DNA from: Sphingomonas abietis
GTDB taxonomy: Bacteria > Pseudomonadota > Alphaproteobacteria > Sphingomonadales > Sphingomonadaceae
Length of the DNA stretch: 64,000 bases
Direction of reading: 5' to 3'
Assembly (NCBI RefSeq): GCF_027625475.1
Contig: NZ_CP115174.1
Span: forward strand, 930,001-994,000
Both the position numbers and the translations under genes were made by a program. Positions 53,898 through 63,284 of this stretch are shown here, in pieces. Under the pieces are notes generated by a model that was not told the DNA's origin, made no database searches, and saw nothing but the letters and a program-made list of their open reading frames with translations. Position 1 is the stretch's first letter. Every line of letters starts with the position of its first letter.

Positions 53898-54860
53898 ATG
53901 ACGGCCACGACGATGGATATCGATACCGATCCCCGCGACGCGAGGGGACAGGGCGCGCTGGGAGAGACGATCTTCCGCTGGCTGTGCCTGGGTGCGGCGA
54001 CATTGCTGCTGGCGGCGCTGGCCGGCGTGGTGATCAGCCTCGCGATCGGCGGCTGGCCCGCCTTCCGCCAGTTCGGCCTCGGCTTCCTGACCTCGACCGA
54101 CTGGAATCCGGTGACCGAGGTCTATGGTGCCGCCGGCCCGATCGTGGGCACGATCGTCACCTCGATCCTCTCGCTGGTCATCGCCCTGCCGCTGGCGCTC
54201 GGCGTGTCGGTGTTCCTGGTGGAATTCTGCCCGCGCAACATCGCCAAGCCGATCGCGGTCGCGGTCGAGCTGCTCGCCGGCATTCCCTCGATCGTCTACG
54301 GCATGTGGGGCCTGTTCGTGCTGGCGCCCTGGTTCGCGCTGCATGTCCAGCTGCCGATCATGACCAGCACCAGCCTTCCCGGCTGGGTGCAGGCGGTGTT
54401 CGCCGGCATTCCCAACGGCGCCAACATCTTCACCGCCTCGCTGATCCTGGCGATCATGATCCTGCCGTACATGGCGGCGGTGTTCCGCGAGCTGCTGCTC
54501 ACCATTCCCTCGCAGGTCCGCGAAGCCGCCTACGGGCTCGGCTCGACCAGCTTCGAGGTGATCCGCAAGGTGATGCTGCCTTATGTGAAGCGCGGCACCG
54601 TCGGCGTCATCATGCTCGGCCTCGGCCGCGCATTGGGCGAGACGATGGCGGTGACCTTCATCATCGGCAATTCGCACGGTTTCCCGCATTCGCTGTTCGA
54701 CAGCGGATCGACGATCGCCTCCACCATCGCCAACGAGTTCGCCGAGGCGACCAGCGACATGCACACCTCCGCGCTCATCGCGCTCGGCTTCGTGCTGTTC
54801 GTGCTGACCTTTGCGGTGCTCGCCGTCGCCCGTCTGCTGCTCGCCAGCGAAAAGCATTGA
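53898..54860 (+). CDS. pstC: PstC, phosphate ABC transporter permease
   Basis: 320-residue inner-membrane subunit with six transmembrane segments (MetI-like fold) beginning LGAATLLLAALAGVVISLAIGG. The cytoplasmic EAA loop is near REAAYGLGSTSFEVIRKVMLPY, and GRALGETMAVTFIIGNS follows. Start ATG 53898 chosen; GTG at 53871 would put the start beside the hairpin stem. 10 bases separate it from pstA. Confidence 0.96.
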   Translation: MTATTMDIDTDPRDARGQGALGETIFRWLCLGAATLLLAALAGVVISLAIGGWPAFRQFGLGFLTSTDWNPVTEVYGAAGPIVGTIVTSILSLVIALPLALGVSVFLVEFCPRNIAKPIAVAVELLAGIPSIVYGMWGLFVLAPWFALHVQLPIMTSTSLPGWVQAVFAGIPNGANIFTASLILAIMILPYMAAVFRELLLTIPSQVREAAYGLGSTSFEVIRKVMLPYVKRGTVGVIMLGLGRALGETMAVTFIIGNSHGFPHSLFDSGSTIASTIANEFAEATSDMHTSALIALGFVLFVLTFAVLAVARLLLASEKH

Positions 54861-54870
54861 GGAGGGACTG

Positions 54871-55710
54871 ATGGACCGCGCTCTCCGCCGCAAGATCACC
54901 AACAGCGTGTTCGTGGGCCTGTGTGGCTTCGCCACGCTGGTCGCCCTGGCCGCCCTCGTGCTCATCCTCTGGTCGCTCGTGATCAAGGGTGTCGGTGGGC
55001 TCGATTTCAAGATCTTCACGATGGACCAGCCGGCGCCCGGTTCGCCCGGCGGCCTGCGCAACGCGATCGTCGGATCGATCGTGATGTGCCTGATCGGCAT
55101 GGTCTTCGCCGTCGTGATCGGCATCCTCGCCGGCACCTGGCTGGCCGAATATGGCGGCAAGACCCGCTATGGCCAGGTCGTCCGCTTCATGAACGACGTG
55201 CTGCTCTCGGCACCGTCGATCCTGGTCGGCCTGTTCGTCTACGAGCTGCTGGTGAAGCCGTTCCACGGCTTCTCGGGCCTCGCCGGCGGCGTCGCCCTGG
55301 CGATGCTGGCGGTGCCGATCGTCACCCGCACCACCGAGGACATGCTCACCCTCCAGCCCAACACGCTGCGCGAGGCCGGCATGGCGCTCGGTGCCGGCCG
55401 CGGCTTCGTGATCCGTTCGATCATCTGGAAGGCGGCGGGCGCCGGCCTGTTCACCGGCGGCCTGCTCGGCTTCGCCCGCATCTCGGGCGAGACCGCGCCG
55501 CTGCTCTTCACCGCGCTTGGCAACCAGTTCTTCAACGCCAACATCACCAAGCCGATGGCGAGCCTGCCGACCACGATTTTCCAGTTCGCCCTTTCGGCTT
55601 ATGACGATTGGCAGCGCCTCGCCTGGGTGGGCGCGTTGCTGATCGCGGTCGCCGTCCTTGCCGTCAACACGATTGGGCGCCTTGTCGCCCGGGAGTCTCA
55701 CCGCCCATGA
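54871..55710 (+). CDS. pstA: PstA, phosphate ABC transporter permease
   Basis: 279-residue partner permease with six transmembrane segments. GGAGGG precedes the ATG at 54871; it ends TGA within the ATGA overlap of pstB. Signatures include [28 protein letters not shown] split in the first half and the EAA-like loop [25 protein letters not shown]. Forms the channel with PstC. Confidence 0.96.
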   Translation: MDRALRRKITNSVFVGLCGFATLVALAALVLILWSLVIKGVGGLDFKIFTMDQPAPGSPGGLRNAIVGSIVMCLIGMVFAVVIGILAGTWLAEYGGKTRYGQVVRFMNDVLLSAPSILVGLFVYELLVKPFHGFSGLAGGVALAMLAVPIVTRTTEDMLTLQPNTLREAGMALGAGRGFVIRSIIWKAAGAGLFTGGLLGFARISGETAPLLFTALGNQFFNANITKPMASLPTTIFQFALSAYDDWQRLAWVGALLIAVAVLAVNTIGRLVARESHRP

Positions 55711-56591
55711 ACGACGTAGCCTCCGTCGCGGCCGTCGCGGCCCCCGTCGACGCACCGATCATGACCGTTCCGGCCACCGACAAACTGGTGCTCGAAGCGC
55801 GCAAGCTCGATTTCTTCTACGGCAAGAACCAGTCTCTCTGGGGCGTCGACCTGCCGGTCGAACGCAACAAGATCACCGCGCTGATCGGGCCTTCGGGCTG
55901 CGGCAAGTCGACCTTGCTGCGCGCGCTCAACCGGATCTATGATCTCTATCCGGGCCAGAATGCGACCGGCCGGATCCTGCTCGACGGCAAGGATATCCTC
56001 ACCGATCGCGCCAGCGTCGCCCGCCTGAAGGCGCGCGACGGGGACGTCGCGATCGACCCGGCCGGGCTCGACACCTCGGCGCTGCGCGCGCGCATCGGCA
56101 TGGTGTTCCAGAAGCCGACGCCGTTCCCGATGTCGATCTACGACAATGTCGCCTTCGGCGTGCGCCTCTATCAGAAGAAGTCCAAGGCCGAGATGGACGT
56201 GATCGTCGAGCGCTCGCTGCGCCGCGCCGCGTTGTGGGAAGAGGTCAAGGACAAGCTCGCCTCGTCCGGCCTCGGCCTGTCGGGCGGCCAGCAGCAGCGC
56301 CTGTGCGTCGCGCGCGGCATCGCCGTGGAGCCCGAAGTCCTGCTGCTCGACGAGCCGGCCTCGGCGCTCGATCCGGTCTCGACCGCCAAGCTCGAGGAGA
56401 CGCTGATGGAGCTGCGCGACGATTTCTCGATCGTCATCGTCACGCACAATCTCCAGCAGGCGGCGCGTATCTCCGATCACACCGGCTTCATGTTCCTCGG
56501 CAAGATGATCGAGTTCCGCCCGACCGCGGAGCTGTTCGAGCGCCCGCAGAGCACCCGCACCCGCGACTATGTGACCGGCCGCTTCGGCTGA
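55707..56591 (+). CDS. pstB: PstB, phosphate ABC transporter ATPase
   Basis: 294-residue cytoplasmic ATPase energising PstSCA. Walker [11 protein letters not shown]-loop [23 protein letters not shown] segment, signature [10 protein letters not shown], Walker [13 protein letters not shown], switch His in IVTHN. Compared with E. coli PstB it has about 19 extra residues between [13 protein letters not shown] and [12 protein letters not shown] (approximately residues 101-124: [19 protein letters not shown]). The N-terminus is also longer (about 25 residues of low complexity Ala/Val). Both are in variable surface loops. Operon ends with a strong terminator; phoU and phoB are not adjacent. Confidence 0.95.
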   Translation: MNDVASVAAVAAPVDAPIMTVPATDKLVLEARKLDFFYGKNQSLWGVDLPVERNKITALIGPSGCGKSTLLRALNRIYDLYPGQNATGRILLDGKDILTDRASVARLKARDGDVAIDPAGLDTSALRARIGMVFQKPTPFPMSIYDNVAFGVRLYQKKSKAEMDVIVERSLRRAALWEEVKDKLASSGLGLSGGQQQRLCVARGIAVEPEVLLLDEPASALDPVSTAKLEETLMELRDDFSIVIVTHNLQQAARISDHTGFMFLGKMIEFRPTAELFERPQSTRTRDYVTGRFG

Positions 56592-56611
56592 TCTCCGCCT
56601 CGGGGGTGAAC

Positions 56612-56657
56612 AAAAGCCCGGGGCGGCCGCATCGGATGCGGCCGCCCCGGGCTTTTT
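56612..56657. terminator. Bidirectional terminator after pstB
   Basis: A perfect 21-bp stem (aaaagcccggggcggccgca and its complement) with a three-base loop cgg; A tract on the left and T tract on the right. It serves pstB rightward and sdaA leftward. Confidence 0.92.
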
Positions 56658-56728
56658 GTGTCTCGGAACCTCGGCCGGTTTATGCGGCGTCCGGCAGGCG
56701 GGTATCCGGTGGTGGTTCGACTTTGCGC

Positions 56729-58123
56729 TCAGCACTCGACCACGTTGACGGCGAGGCCGCCGAGGCTGGTTTCCTTATATTTGCTCTTCATGTCCTCGCC
56801 GGTCTGGCGCATCGTCTCGATCACCTGGTCGAGGCTGACGATGTGGCGGCCGTCGCCGTGCAGCGCCAGATAGGCGGCGTTGATCGCCTTGATCGCGCCC
56901 ATCGTGTTGCGCTCGATGCAGGGAATCTGGACCAGGCCTCCAATCGGATCGCAGGTCAGCCCGAGATTATGCTCCATGCCGATCTCGGCGGCATTCTCGA
57001 CCTGGCGGTTCGAGCCGCCGAGCGCGGCGGCCAGCCCCGCCGCCGCCATCGAGCAGGCGACGCCGACCTCGCCCTGGCAGCCCATCTCGGCGGCCGAGAT
57101 CGAGGCGCGCTTCTTGTACAGGAAGCCGATCGCCGAGGCCGTGTAGAGCAGGCGCCGCGATCCGGCGGTGTCCGATCCGTGGACGAAGGTCTCGTAATAT
57201 TTGAGCACGGCGGGGATCACGCCGGCCGCGCCGTTGGTGGGGGCGGTGACGACGCGGCCGCCGGCGGCATTCTCCTCGTTCACCGCGAGCGCGTAGAGGC
57301 TGACCCATTCGAAGACGAGGCCGGGGTCGGCGCGAGGGCCGCGTTCGAGCAGCCGCTCGCGCATCGCCCGCGCGCGACGCTGGACCTTCAGGCCACCGGG
57401 CAGTTCGCCGGTGCCATGGCAGCCGCGCTCGATCGATCCGAACATCGCGGCGCGCACCGACATCAGGAAGGCGTCGGTCTCCGCCTCGTCCCGCCACGCC
57501 GCCTCGTTGGCGCGCACGATATCGGCGATGCACAGCCCGGTGGCGTCGCCGATCGCCAGCAGTTCGGCGCCAGACCCGAACGGGTAGGGGATCTCGACAT
57601 TGGCGCGGACGGGCTGCTCGCCCTCCATGCGGATCGCGCCGCCGCCGATCGAGTAATAACGCCTGACGATCCGGCTGCCATCGGCGAGCACCGCGGTGAA
57701 GGCCATGCCATTGGGATGGGCGGGCAGGAAGCTCTTGTGGAAGACCAGATCCTTGGCCTCGCAGAACGGCACCTCCGCGCCGCCGCCGAGCGGCAGGCGC
57801 TGCTGCGCCCGGATGCGCGCGACGAGCGCCGGCACCGCATCCGGATCGACGCCCTCGGGGGTCTCGCCGGCCAGGCCGAGGATCACCGCGCCATCGGTGC
57901 CATGGCCCCGGCCGGTCAGCGACAGCGATCCGTAGAGATCGCACTTGACCCGCACCGGCACGATGCCGTCCTCGACGAACTCCCGCGCGAAATCGAACGC
58001 CGCGCGCATCGGCCCGACGGTGTGCGAGGACGACGGGCCGATGCCGATCGTGAACAATTCGGCGACGCTGATCGCAAGGCCGTGGGCGGCGCTTTCCGGC
58101 GCGAGAAGGGGGCTGCTCTCCAT
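56729..58123 (-). CDS. sdaA: L-serine ammonia-lyase (L-serine dehydratase), iron-sulfur type
   Basis: 464-residue cytoplasmic enzyme converting L-serine to pyruvate and ammonia with a 4Fe-4S cluster. The beta-subunit-like domain is first ([22 protein letters not shown]) and the alpha-like domain follows with the cluster cysteines in [17 protein letters not shown] and [18 protein letters not shown]. The single-chain form is common in Gram-negatives. Start at 58123, the upstream frame to 58183 lies in the neighbouring gene space. It is not obviously linked to the neighbours, though sharing a terminator with pstB. Confidence 0.94.
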   Translation of the reverse strand: MESSPLLAPESAAHGLAISVAELFTIGIGPSSSHTVGPMRAAFDFAREFVEDGIVPVRVKCDLYGSLSLTGRGHGTDGAVILGLAGETPEGVDPDAVPALVARIRAQQRLPLGGGAEVPFCEAKDLVFHKSFLPAHPNGMAFTAVLADGSRIVRRYYSIGGGAIRMEGEQPVRANVEIPYPFGSGAELLAIGDATGLCIADIVRANEAAWRDEAETDAFLMSVRAAMFGSIERGCHGTGELPGGLKVQRRARAMRERLLERGPRADPGLVFEWVSLYALAVNEENAAGGRVVTAPTNGAAGVIPAVLKYYETFVHGSDTAGSRRLLYTASAIGFLYKKRASISAAEMGCQGEVGVACSMAAAGLAAALGGSNRQVENAAEIGMEHNLGLTCDPIGGLVQIPCIERNTMGAIKAINAAYLALHGDGRHIVSLDQVIETMRQTGEDMKSKYKETSLGGLAVNVVEC

Positions 58124-58140
58124 GGCCGCGCTATGCCCGA

Positions 58141-58905
58141 TCAGATGCCCGCATACCACTGATAGCCGACGACATCCTCCCAATAGCCCCCCTTGCCGCC
58201 GCCGATCCCGGCGAGGCTCGCCACCGCCTCGATGCGCATCACATATTTGGCCTGCTTGTAGCCGAGCTGGCGTTCGACGCGCAGCCGCAGCGGCGCACCG
58301 TGGCCGACAGCGAGGGGCTGCCCATTCATCGCCCAGGCGAGGATGGTCTGCGGGTGGAAGGCGTCGATCAGGTCGATCGATTCATAATAAGGCACGCCGC
58401 GCGATTCGTCGGCGCAGTGGAAGACGATGTAGCGGGCTGAGGATTTGAGCCCCGCCTGCTTGAGCAGCATGCCGAGCGGCAGCCCGGTCCACTGGCCGAT
58501 CGCGCTCCAGCCCTCGACGCAATCATGGCGGGTGATCTGAGTGCGGCGCGGCGCCGCGCGGATCTGGTCGAGCGAGAGCGCCAGCGGGTTCGCCACCAGC
58601 CCGTCCACCGCCAGCCGCCAGTCGGCGAAATTGCTGGCGAGGTGGGCGGCATAGGCGTTGGTCGAGGGCATCGAGACGCCGTTGGTGCGGAAGAAAGGCG
58701 ACATCTGCGACGCCGCATATTCGGGCGCCAGTGCAGCGCGATCCGCCACCACGCGCTGCGCAGCGAAGGTCGCCTTCTCGCCGACGCCGAGCAGGGTCTG
58801 CACGGTCGGCGAGGCGTTGATCTTGTCGCAGCCGGCAAGCAGCAGCCCGCCGGCGCCTGTCCCCAGCGAACCGATCAGCGTGCGGCGGGAGAGGCGGATG
58901 CTCAT
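58141..58905 (-). CDS. Molybdopterin-dependent oxidoreductase (sulfite oxidase/YedY-like)
   Basis: 254-residue periplasmic molybdoenzyme. The N-terminus carries a Tat motif (SRRTLIGSL) and a lipobox (LLLAGC). The Mo-co cysteine is [14 protein letters not shown] (near residue 128), as in the sulfite-oxidase fold. Substrate is unknown; YedY/MsrP itself repairs methionine sulfoxide. It overlaps the downstream stop of the cytochrome b561 gene in an ATGA junction, so the two make a likely respiratory pair. Confidence 0.9.
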   Translation of the reverse strand: MSIRLSRRTLIGSLGTGAGGLLLAGCDKINASPTVQTLLGVGEKATFAAQRVVADRAALAPEYAASQMSPFFRTNGVSMPSTNAYAAHLASNFADWRLAVDGLVANPLALSLDQIRAAPRRTQITRHDCVEGWSAIGQWTGLPLGMLLKQAGLKSSARYIVFHCADESRGVPYYESIDLIDAFHPQTILAWAMNGQPLAVGHGAPLRLRVERQLGYKQAKYVMRIEAVASLAGIGGGKGGYWEDVVGYQWYAGI

Positions 58906-59741
58906 TCGCCCTTCTCCTTCGGCAGGCGGTAGCGGCCGGTGATCATCGAACGGATCTCGTTGATCGGCCCGGCCAGCACCACCATCACCAGGTGGACGAG
59001 GATGAACAGCGCCAGCCCGAACGCGCAGAGGAAGTGGATCGAGCGCGCCGACGGGCGGCCACCAAACAGATGGAGCAGCCATGGCCATGCCGCGTCCATC
59101 GCCGGCGACATGGTCAACCCGGTCAGCGCCACGCCCGGCAGCAGCACGAACAGCACCGTCAGATAAGCGAGCTTCTGGAGGATATTGTAGCGCCGCGCCG
59201 CCGCACCCGTGGGGAAGCGCAGGCGGACATGGCGGCCGATGTCGTGGAGCAGATGCGCGGGCTTCAGCTCCGCAGCGCTGGGCGCGAGATCGCGCTGGAA
59301 ATGGCGGGCGGCGAACCCCCACGCCCCAAAGAGCAGCCCCGGCACCACCAGCAGCCAGGCGAAGGCGAAATGCCATTGGCGGGCGCTGGCGAGATCATAA
59401 TGCGAAGGGATCGTCACCAGCGGCGGGAAGGCGACGATGCGGCCGCCGGCCTGGACCCCGAGCACGCCCGGCGTCGGGATCGTCCACGGGCCGACGCGCA
59501 CGCGGCCCGGCAGGATGTCCAGCCAGCTATGATCGAAGTTCGCGCCATATTGTCCCCAATAGAGGTGCGGATGGGCGTTGAAGATCATCAGCCCGCTCAT
59601 CAGCATCACGAATACGCTGAACGCGTTGGTCCCATGCCACAGCCGGGTGACGAGCCGGTGGCGCGCGACGATATCGCCGCCGCGCGCGCCGTCGGCGTCC
59701 GCAGGGGCGGCCGGCGGCGTGGCGTCCTCGTCTTGCGTCAT
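58902..59741 (-). CDS. Cytochrome b561-type membrane subunit
   Basis: 279-residue integral membrane haem b protein with four main transmembrane segments. Histidines that could ligate haem occur in TRLWHGTNAFSVFVML, RQWHFAFAWLLVVPG, SIHFLCAFGLALFILVHLVMV. It has a cytoplasmic acidic N-terminus and ends [11 protein letters not shown]. Probably passes quinol electrons to or from the molybdoenzyme encoded by the overlapping downstream gene. It shows little relation to MsrQ, so the pair is not the standard MsrPQ system (inference by motif only). Confidence 0.88.
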   Translation of the reverse strand: MTQDEDATPPAAPADADGARGGDIVARHRLVTRLWHGTNAFSVFVMLMSGLMIFNAHPHLYWGQYGANFDHSWLDILPGRVRVGPWTIPTPGVLGVQAGGRIVAFPPLVTIPSHYDLASARQWHFAFAWLLVVPGLLFGAWGFAARHFQRDLAPSAAELKPAHLLHDIGRHVRLRFPTGAAARRYNILQKLAYLTVLFVLLPGVALTGLTMSPAMDAAWPWLLHLFGGRPSARSIHFLCAFGLALFILVHLVMVVLAGPINEIRSMITGRYRLPKEKGE

Positions 59742-59868
59742 CCATGCTCTCCTCGCGGGGGCTTTCGTGCCATTGAGCCGATCGGTTACACGGGCGCAAC
59801 CTTACCGGTTTCCCGCGTATCCGCGACGGTTGCGACCCTTCCTTTCTCCCGCCTGTATCAGGAGTTTC

Positions 59869-61650
59869 ATGACGACGCCCCAAATCCTGTCGTTCGCGCT
59901 GGTCGCTGGCGCGATCGCCACCTTCGCCTGGGGGCGCTTCCGCTACGATCTCGTCGCGCTTGTCGTGCTGCTGATCGGCATGACGGTCGGGGTGGTGCCG
60001 GTGAAGCAGGCGTTCACCGGCTTCACCAGCGACGTGGTGGTGATCATCGCCTCGGCGCTGGTCGTCTCGGCGGCGATCGCCAAGTCCGGCGTGATCGAAA
60101 CCGCGCTGCGGCCTTTGCTTTCGCGGCTCCGGCATCTGAGCGTGCAGGTGCCGGTGATGGCGGCGGTCACGGCCTTGCTCTCGATCGTCACCAAGAATGT
60201 CGGCGCGCTGGCGATCCTGATGCCGACCGCGCTCAAGCTCGGGCGCACCGAAGGCAGCTCGGTCTCGGCGCTGCTGATGCCGATGAGCTTTATGTCGTTG
60301 CTCGGCGGGCTGGTGACGCTGGTCGGCACCTCGACCAACATCATCGTCAGCCAGGTGCGTCAGGATGCGCTCGGCAAGCCGTTCGGCATGTTCGATTTCG
60401 CCCCGGTCGGGCTGGGGCTGACCCTGCTCGGGCTGGTCGTGGTGAGCATCTGCTGGCGCTTGCTGCCCCGCGAGCGCAGCGGCGGGGGCGGGCTGGAGGA
60501 ACTGGTCTCGACCGCCTCTTATTCCACCGAGGCGACGGTTCCCGACGAACTGCCCAAGGATTTCGCGACGATCGCCGATCTCAAGCTGATGGAGAATGGC
60601 GTCGAGCTGGTGGCGATCGAGCGCGCCGATGGCGAGCGGGTGTCGGCGAGCCCCGCCGCGCCGCTCAGGCCCGGCGAGGTGCTGCTGCTGGAGGGCGACG
60701 ACGATGCGCTCGCCGAACTGTTCGGTCGCACGCCGCTGAAGCCCGCGCGGCACGAGGCGGCGATCGAGAAGGCCGTGCCGAACGAGGAGGTGCGCTCGCT
60801 CGAGGCGGTGATCCAGCCGGAATCGAGTCTGATCGGCAGTTCCGCCCAGCGCGCGCGGCTCCAGGAGCGCTACGGGGTCAAGCTGCTCGCGGTCGGCCGA
60901 TCCAGCCAGCGCATCACGAAGCGGCTGCGCGACGTGACGCTGCGCGCCGGCGACGTGCTGCTGCTCCAGGCCGGCGAGAAGGGCCTGGGGGATTTCGTCG
61001 GGCAGGCGGGGCTGCTGCCGCTGGCCGAACGCAGCGTGAAGCTCGGCAATCGCCGCCAGCGCTTCGGCCCGATCGCGATCCTGGCGGTGGCGATCATCCT
61101 GGTGGCGTGCAACATCATCTCGGTGGCGGCCGGCTTCTTCGGCGCGGCGGTGCTGATCGTGGTGCTCGGCGCGCTGTCGATGCGCGAGGCCTATGGCGCG
61201 CTGGAGCCGGAGGTGCTGGTGCTGATCGGCGCTCTGACCCCGATCAGCGAAGCGGTCCAGCACAGCGGCGGCACCGATCTGATCGCGCACGGGCTGGCGA
61301 CGCTGCTGACCGGCGCGCCGCCGATGCTGGTGCTCGGCACGCTGATGGTGACGGCGATGCTCTGCTCGCCCTTCCTCCACAATGCGCCGACCGTGCTGGT
61401 GCTGGGGCCGATCGCGGTGGCGGTCGCCAGGCAGCTCGGCCTCAACCCGGACCCGTTCCTGATGGCGGTGGCGACGGGCGCGGGCTGCGATTTCCTCACC
61501 CCGGTGGGGCACCAGTGCAACACGCTGGTGATGGGGCCGGGCGGCTACCGCTTCTGGGACTATGCGCGGCTGGGCGCGCCGCTCTCGATCATGGTGATTC
61601 TGGTCGGCACGCCGTTGATCGCCCTGTTCTGGCCGTTGGCGGCGCACTGA
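59869..61650 (+). CDS. SLC13-type transporter with two TrkA-C (RCK_C) domains
   Basis: 593-residue membrane protein. N-terminal half has helices of the DASS/SLC13 fold (FTGFTSDVVVIIASALVVSAAIAKSG, VTLVGTSTNIIVSQ with the SNT-like substrate motif), then two soluble cytoplasmic TrkA-C domains (residues about 210-380, with GVELVAIERADGERVSASPAAPLRPGEVLLLEGDDD and GVKLLAVGRSSQRITKRL), then a second membrane half ending GHQCNTLVMGPGGY. It resembles bacterial transporters of sulfate, C4-dicarboxylates or other anions. Start ATG 59869 has AGGAG nine bases upstream. The ligand is unknown. Confidence 0.92.
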   Translation: MTTPQILSFALVAGAIATFAWGRFRYDLVALVVLLIGMTVGVVPVKQAFTGFTSDVVVIIASALVVSAAIAKSGVIETALRPLLSRLRHLSVQVPVMAAVTALLSIVTKNVGALAILMPTALKLGRTEGSSVSALLMPMSFMSLLGGLVTLVGTSTNIIVSQVRQDALGKPFGMFDFAPVGLGLTLLGLVVVSICWRLLPRERSGGGGLEELVSTASYSTEATVPDELPKDFATIADLKLMENGVELVAIERADGERVSASPAAPLRPGEVLLLEGDDDALAELFGRTPLKPARHEAAIEKAVPNEEVRSLEAVIQPESSLIGSSAQRARLQERYGVKLLAVGRSSQRITKRLRDVTLRAGDVLLLQAGEKGLGDFVGQAGLLPLAERSVKLGNRRQRFGPIAILAVAIILVACNIISVAAGFFGAAVLIVVLGALSMREAYGALEPEVLVLIGALTPISEAVQHSGGTDLIAHGLATLLTGAPPMLVLGTLMVTAMLCSPFLHNAPTVLVLGPIAVAVARQLGLNPDPFLMAVATGAGCDFLTPVGHQCNTLVMGPGGYRFWDYARLGAPLSIMVILVGTPLIALFWPLAAH

Positions 61651-61652
61651 TC

Positions 61653-61670
61653 CGAGCTTGTCGAAAGGGC
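61653..61670. repeat. Single-arm remnant of a palindromic repeat
   Basis: cgagcttgtcgaaaggg is the reverse complement core (TTCGACAAGCTC) of the family at 7000-7080 but without a matching second arm. It lies 2 bases after the transporter stop; the rest of the 77-base gap (61671-61727) has no clear feature except the Shine-Dalgarno of the next gene. Confidence 0.45.
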
Positions 61671-61727
61671 GAGCTTGCCCCCAAGAGGGGCGGGGGATTC
61701 CCAGGAGCGGGTCCGGACGGAGAAGAC

Positions 61728-63149
61728 GTGGCAAGATCGAAGACTTCCGGGGCGATCGCTCCGCCCATCCTGGTTGCCCTGCTGCTGGCGGTCGCCTGTT
61801 TCGGGCTGTTCTGGCCCGGCGTCGCCTGCTTCGATGCGACCGGGCAGTTCGCGCAGGCGGTCACCAACCATTTCGACGATTGGCACCCGCCGATCATGGC
61901 GCAGCTGTGGTCGTGGTTCCTCCGCATGGGGGCGTGGGGAACGGGGCCGATGTTGCTTGTCCAGCTCGGCCTCTACTGGCTGGGATTGGGATTGCTCGCC
62001 GTGGCGCTGCACCGCGCGGGCGCGCCGAAGGCGGGCTGGGCGGCGCTGCTGATCGGGTTGCTGCCGCCGATGATCGACTGGCTGGTGGTGATCGACAAGG
62101 ATGCGCAACTGATCGGCGCGACGGTGGCGGCGACCGGTCTGCTCGCGCGGTTTCGGCTGACGCGGCGGCCGACGCCCTGGTGGGCGGTGGTGCTGATCGT
62201 CGTGCTGCTCGGCTATGCGGTGCTGCTGCGCGCCAATTCGGTGTTCGCGATCGCGCCGCTGGCGCTGGCCTGGGCGGGATGGTTCGGGTTGAAGCGCTGG
62301 TGGGCGCGTGCGGTGCTGCTGCTCGCCGCCACCGGATTGGTGCTGGGCGCGTCGGGGCCGATCAACCATGGCCTGCTCGGCGCCGATCGATCGGGCGTGC
62401 AATATACGCTGCCGCTGTTCGATCTGGCCGGCATCGCGACCCGCGCGCCGCTCGATCCGATGCCCGGCCTGTCGCGGCAGGATTGGGCACGGGCGCAGCG
62501 GCTGCATTGCTACACGCCGTTCTTCTGGGATCCCTTCGCCGATTATGCGCGCTGCGGCCCGATGGCCGACGCGATGCTGGCCGACGACAATGGCCCGCCG
62601 CCGGTCTATCGCCACTGGGTCTCGGCGGTGGTCGCCCATCCGCTGGCCTATCTCGAACACCGCCTCGCGCATCTGAACGCGACGCTGCGCATCCGGGTGC
62701 CGGTGGACGAGCACAGCAATGCGGCGCCGGCGAAGACGCCCCCCAATCTCTACAATGTCGGCGGCGGCGAGACGATGGCGACCGACACGATGCGCGCGGT
62801 GACGATGGCCGTGGACGAGACGCCGGCCGGATCGCCGGCGGTGTGGCTGATACTGGCCGCGCTGCTCGGCTGGACGCTGCTCGGCACGCCGGACCAGCCG
62901 GCCCGGGCGTTCGGGCTTCCGCTGATCCTCTCGGCGCTGCTGATGACGGCCAGTTTCGCGGTGGTGAGCATCGCCTCCGATCTGCGCTACCATCTCTGGC
63001 TGTTCACCGCGACGGCGCTGGCCGCCGTGCTTCTCGGCAGCTGCCGGGGGGTGCCGAAGGGGCGGCTGATGGTGACGCTGGCGGTGATGGCCGGCGTCTG
63101 CCTGCTGTCGGTGGTGTTGCGGGCCGGGGCGCCGCCGCTCGGTTATTGA
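61728..63149 (+). CDS. Multi-pass membrane protein, GT-C-like architecture, function unknown
   Basis: 473-residue polytopic protein with about ten hydrophobic segments and one long periplasmic loop (about residues 235-350: QYTLPLFDLAGIATRAPL, then LHCYTPFFWDPFADYARC). An acidic motif after the first helix (ACFDATGQFAQAVTNHFDDWHPP) resembles the Asp-containing first loop of GT-C glycosyltransferases. Two conserved-looking Cys in the loop may pair. Not a recognised named family. GTG start at 61728 with GGAG six bases upstream. It could be a wall-polymer or lipid glycosyltransferase; this is inference. Confidence 0.7.
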   Translation: MARSKTSGAIAPPILVALLLAVACFGLFWPGVACFDATGQFAQAVTNHFDDWHPPIMAQLWSWFLRMGAWGTGPMLLVQLGLYWLGLGLLAVALHRAGAPKAGWAALLIGLLPPMIDWLVVIDKDAQLIGATVAATGLLARFRLTRRPTPWWAVVLIVVLLGYAVLLRANSVFAIAPLALAWAGWFGLKRWWARAVLLLAATGLVLGASGPINHGLLGADRSGVQYTLPLFDLAGIATRAPLDPMPGLSRQDWARAQRLHCYTPFFWDPFADYARCGPMADAMLADDNGPPPVYRHWVSAVVAHPLAYLEHRLAHLNATLRIRVPVDEHSNAAPAKTPPNLYNVGGGETMATDTMRAVTMAVDETPAGSPAVWLILAALLGWTLLGTPDQPARAFGLPLILSALLMTASFAVVSIASDLRYHLWLFTATALAAVLLGSCRGVPKGRLMVTLAVMAGVCLLSVVLRAGAPPLGY

Positions 63150-63284
63150 GCGGGCGGCGGGACCGATAGCCGTGGCCGGCATCGGCACGGCGCGTCCATG
63201 TCGGAAATGTGACGCTTTGGGCTTTCCGTTTCGCCCCGGGCGGCGTAGTGGACGAATCAGCCTTGCTTCACTATATCGAGCGGT

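Noticed and set aside
58992..63149. Open frame of about 1385 codons on the plus strand
   Set aside because: Only its 3' end (61728-63149) is a real gene. The rest lies antisense to the cytochrome and in another frame of the transporter, and its composition is Arg/Ala/Gly-rich without motifs; such long frames arise from few stop codons at high GC.
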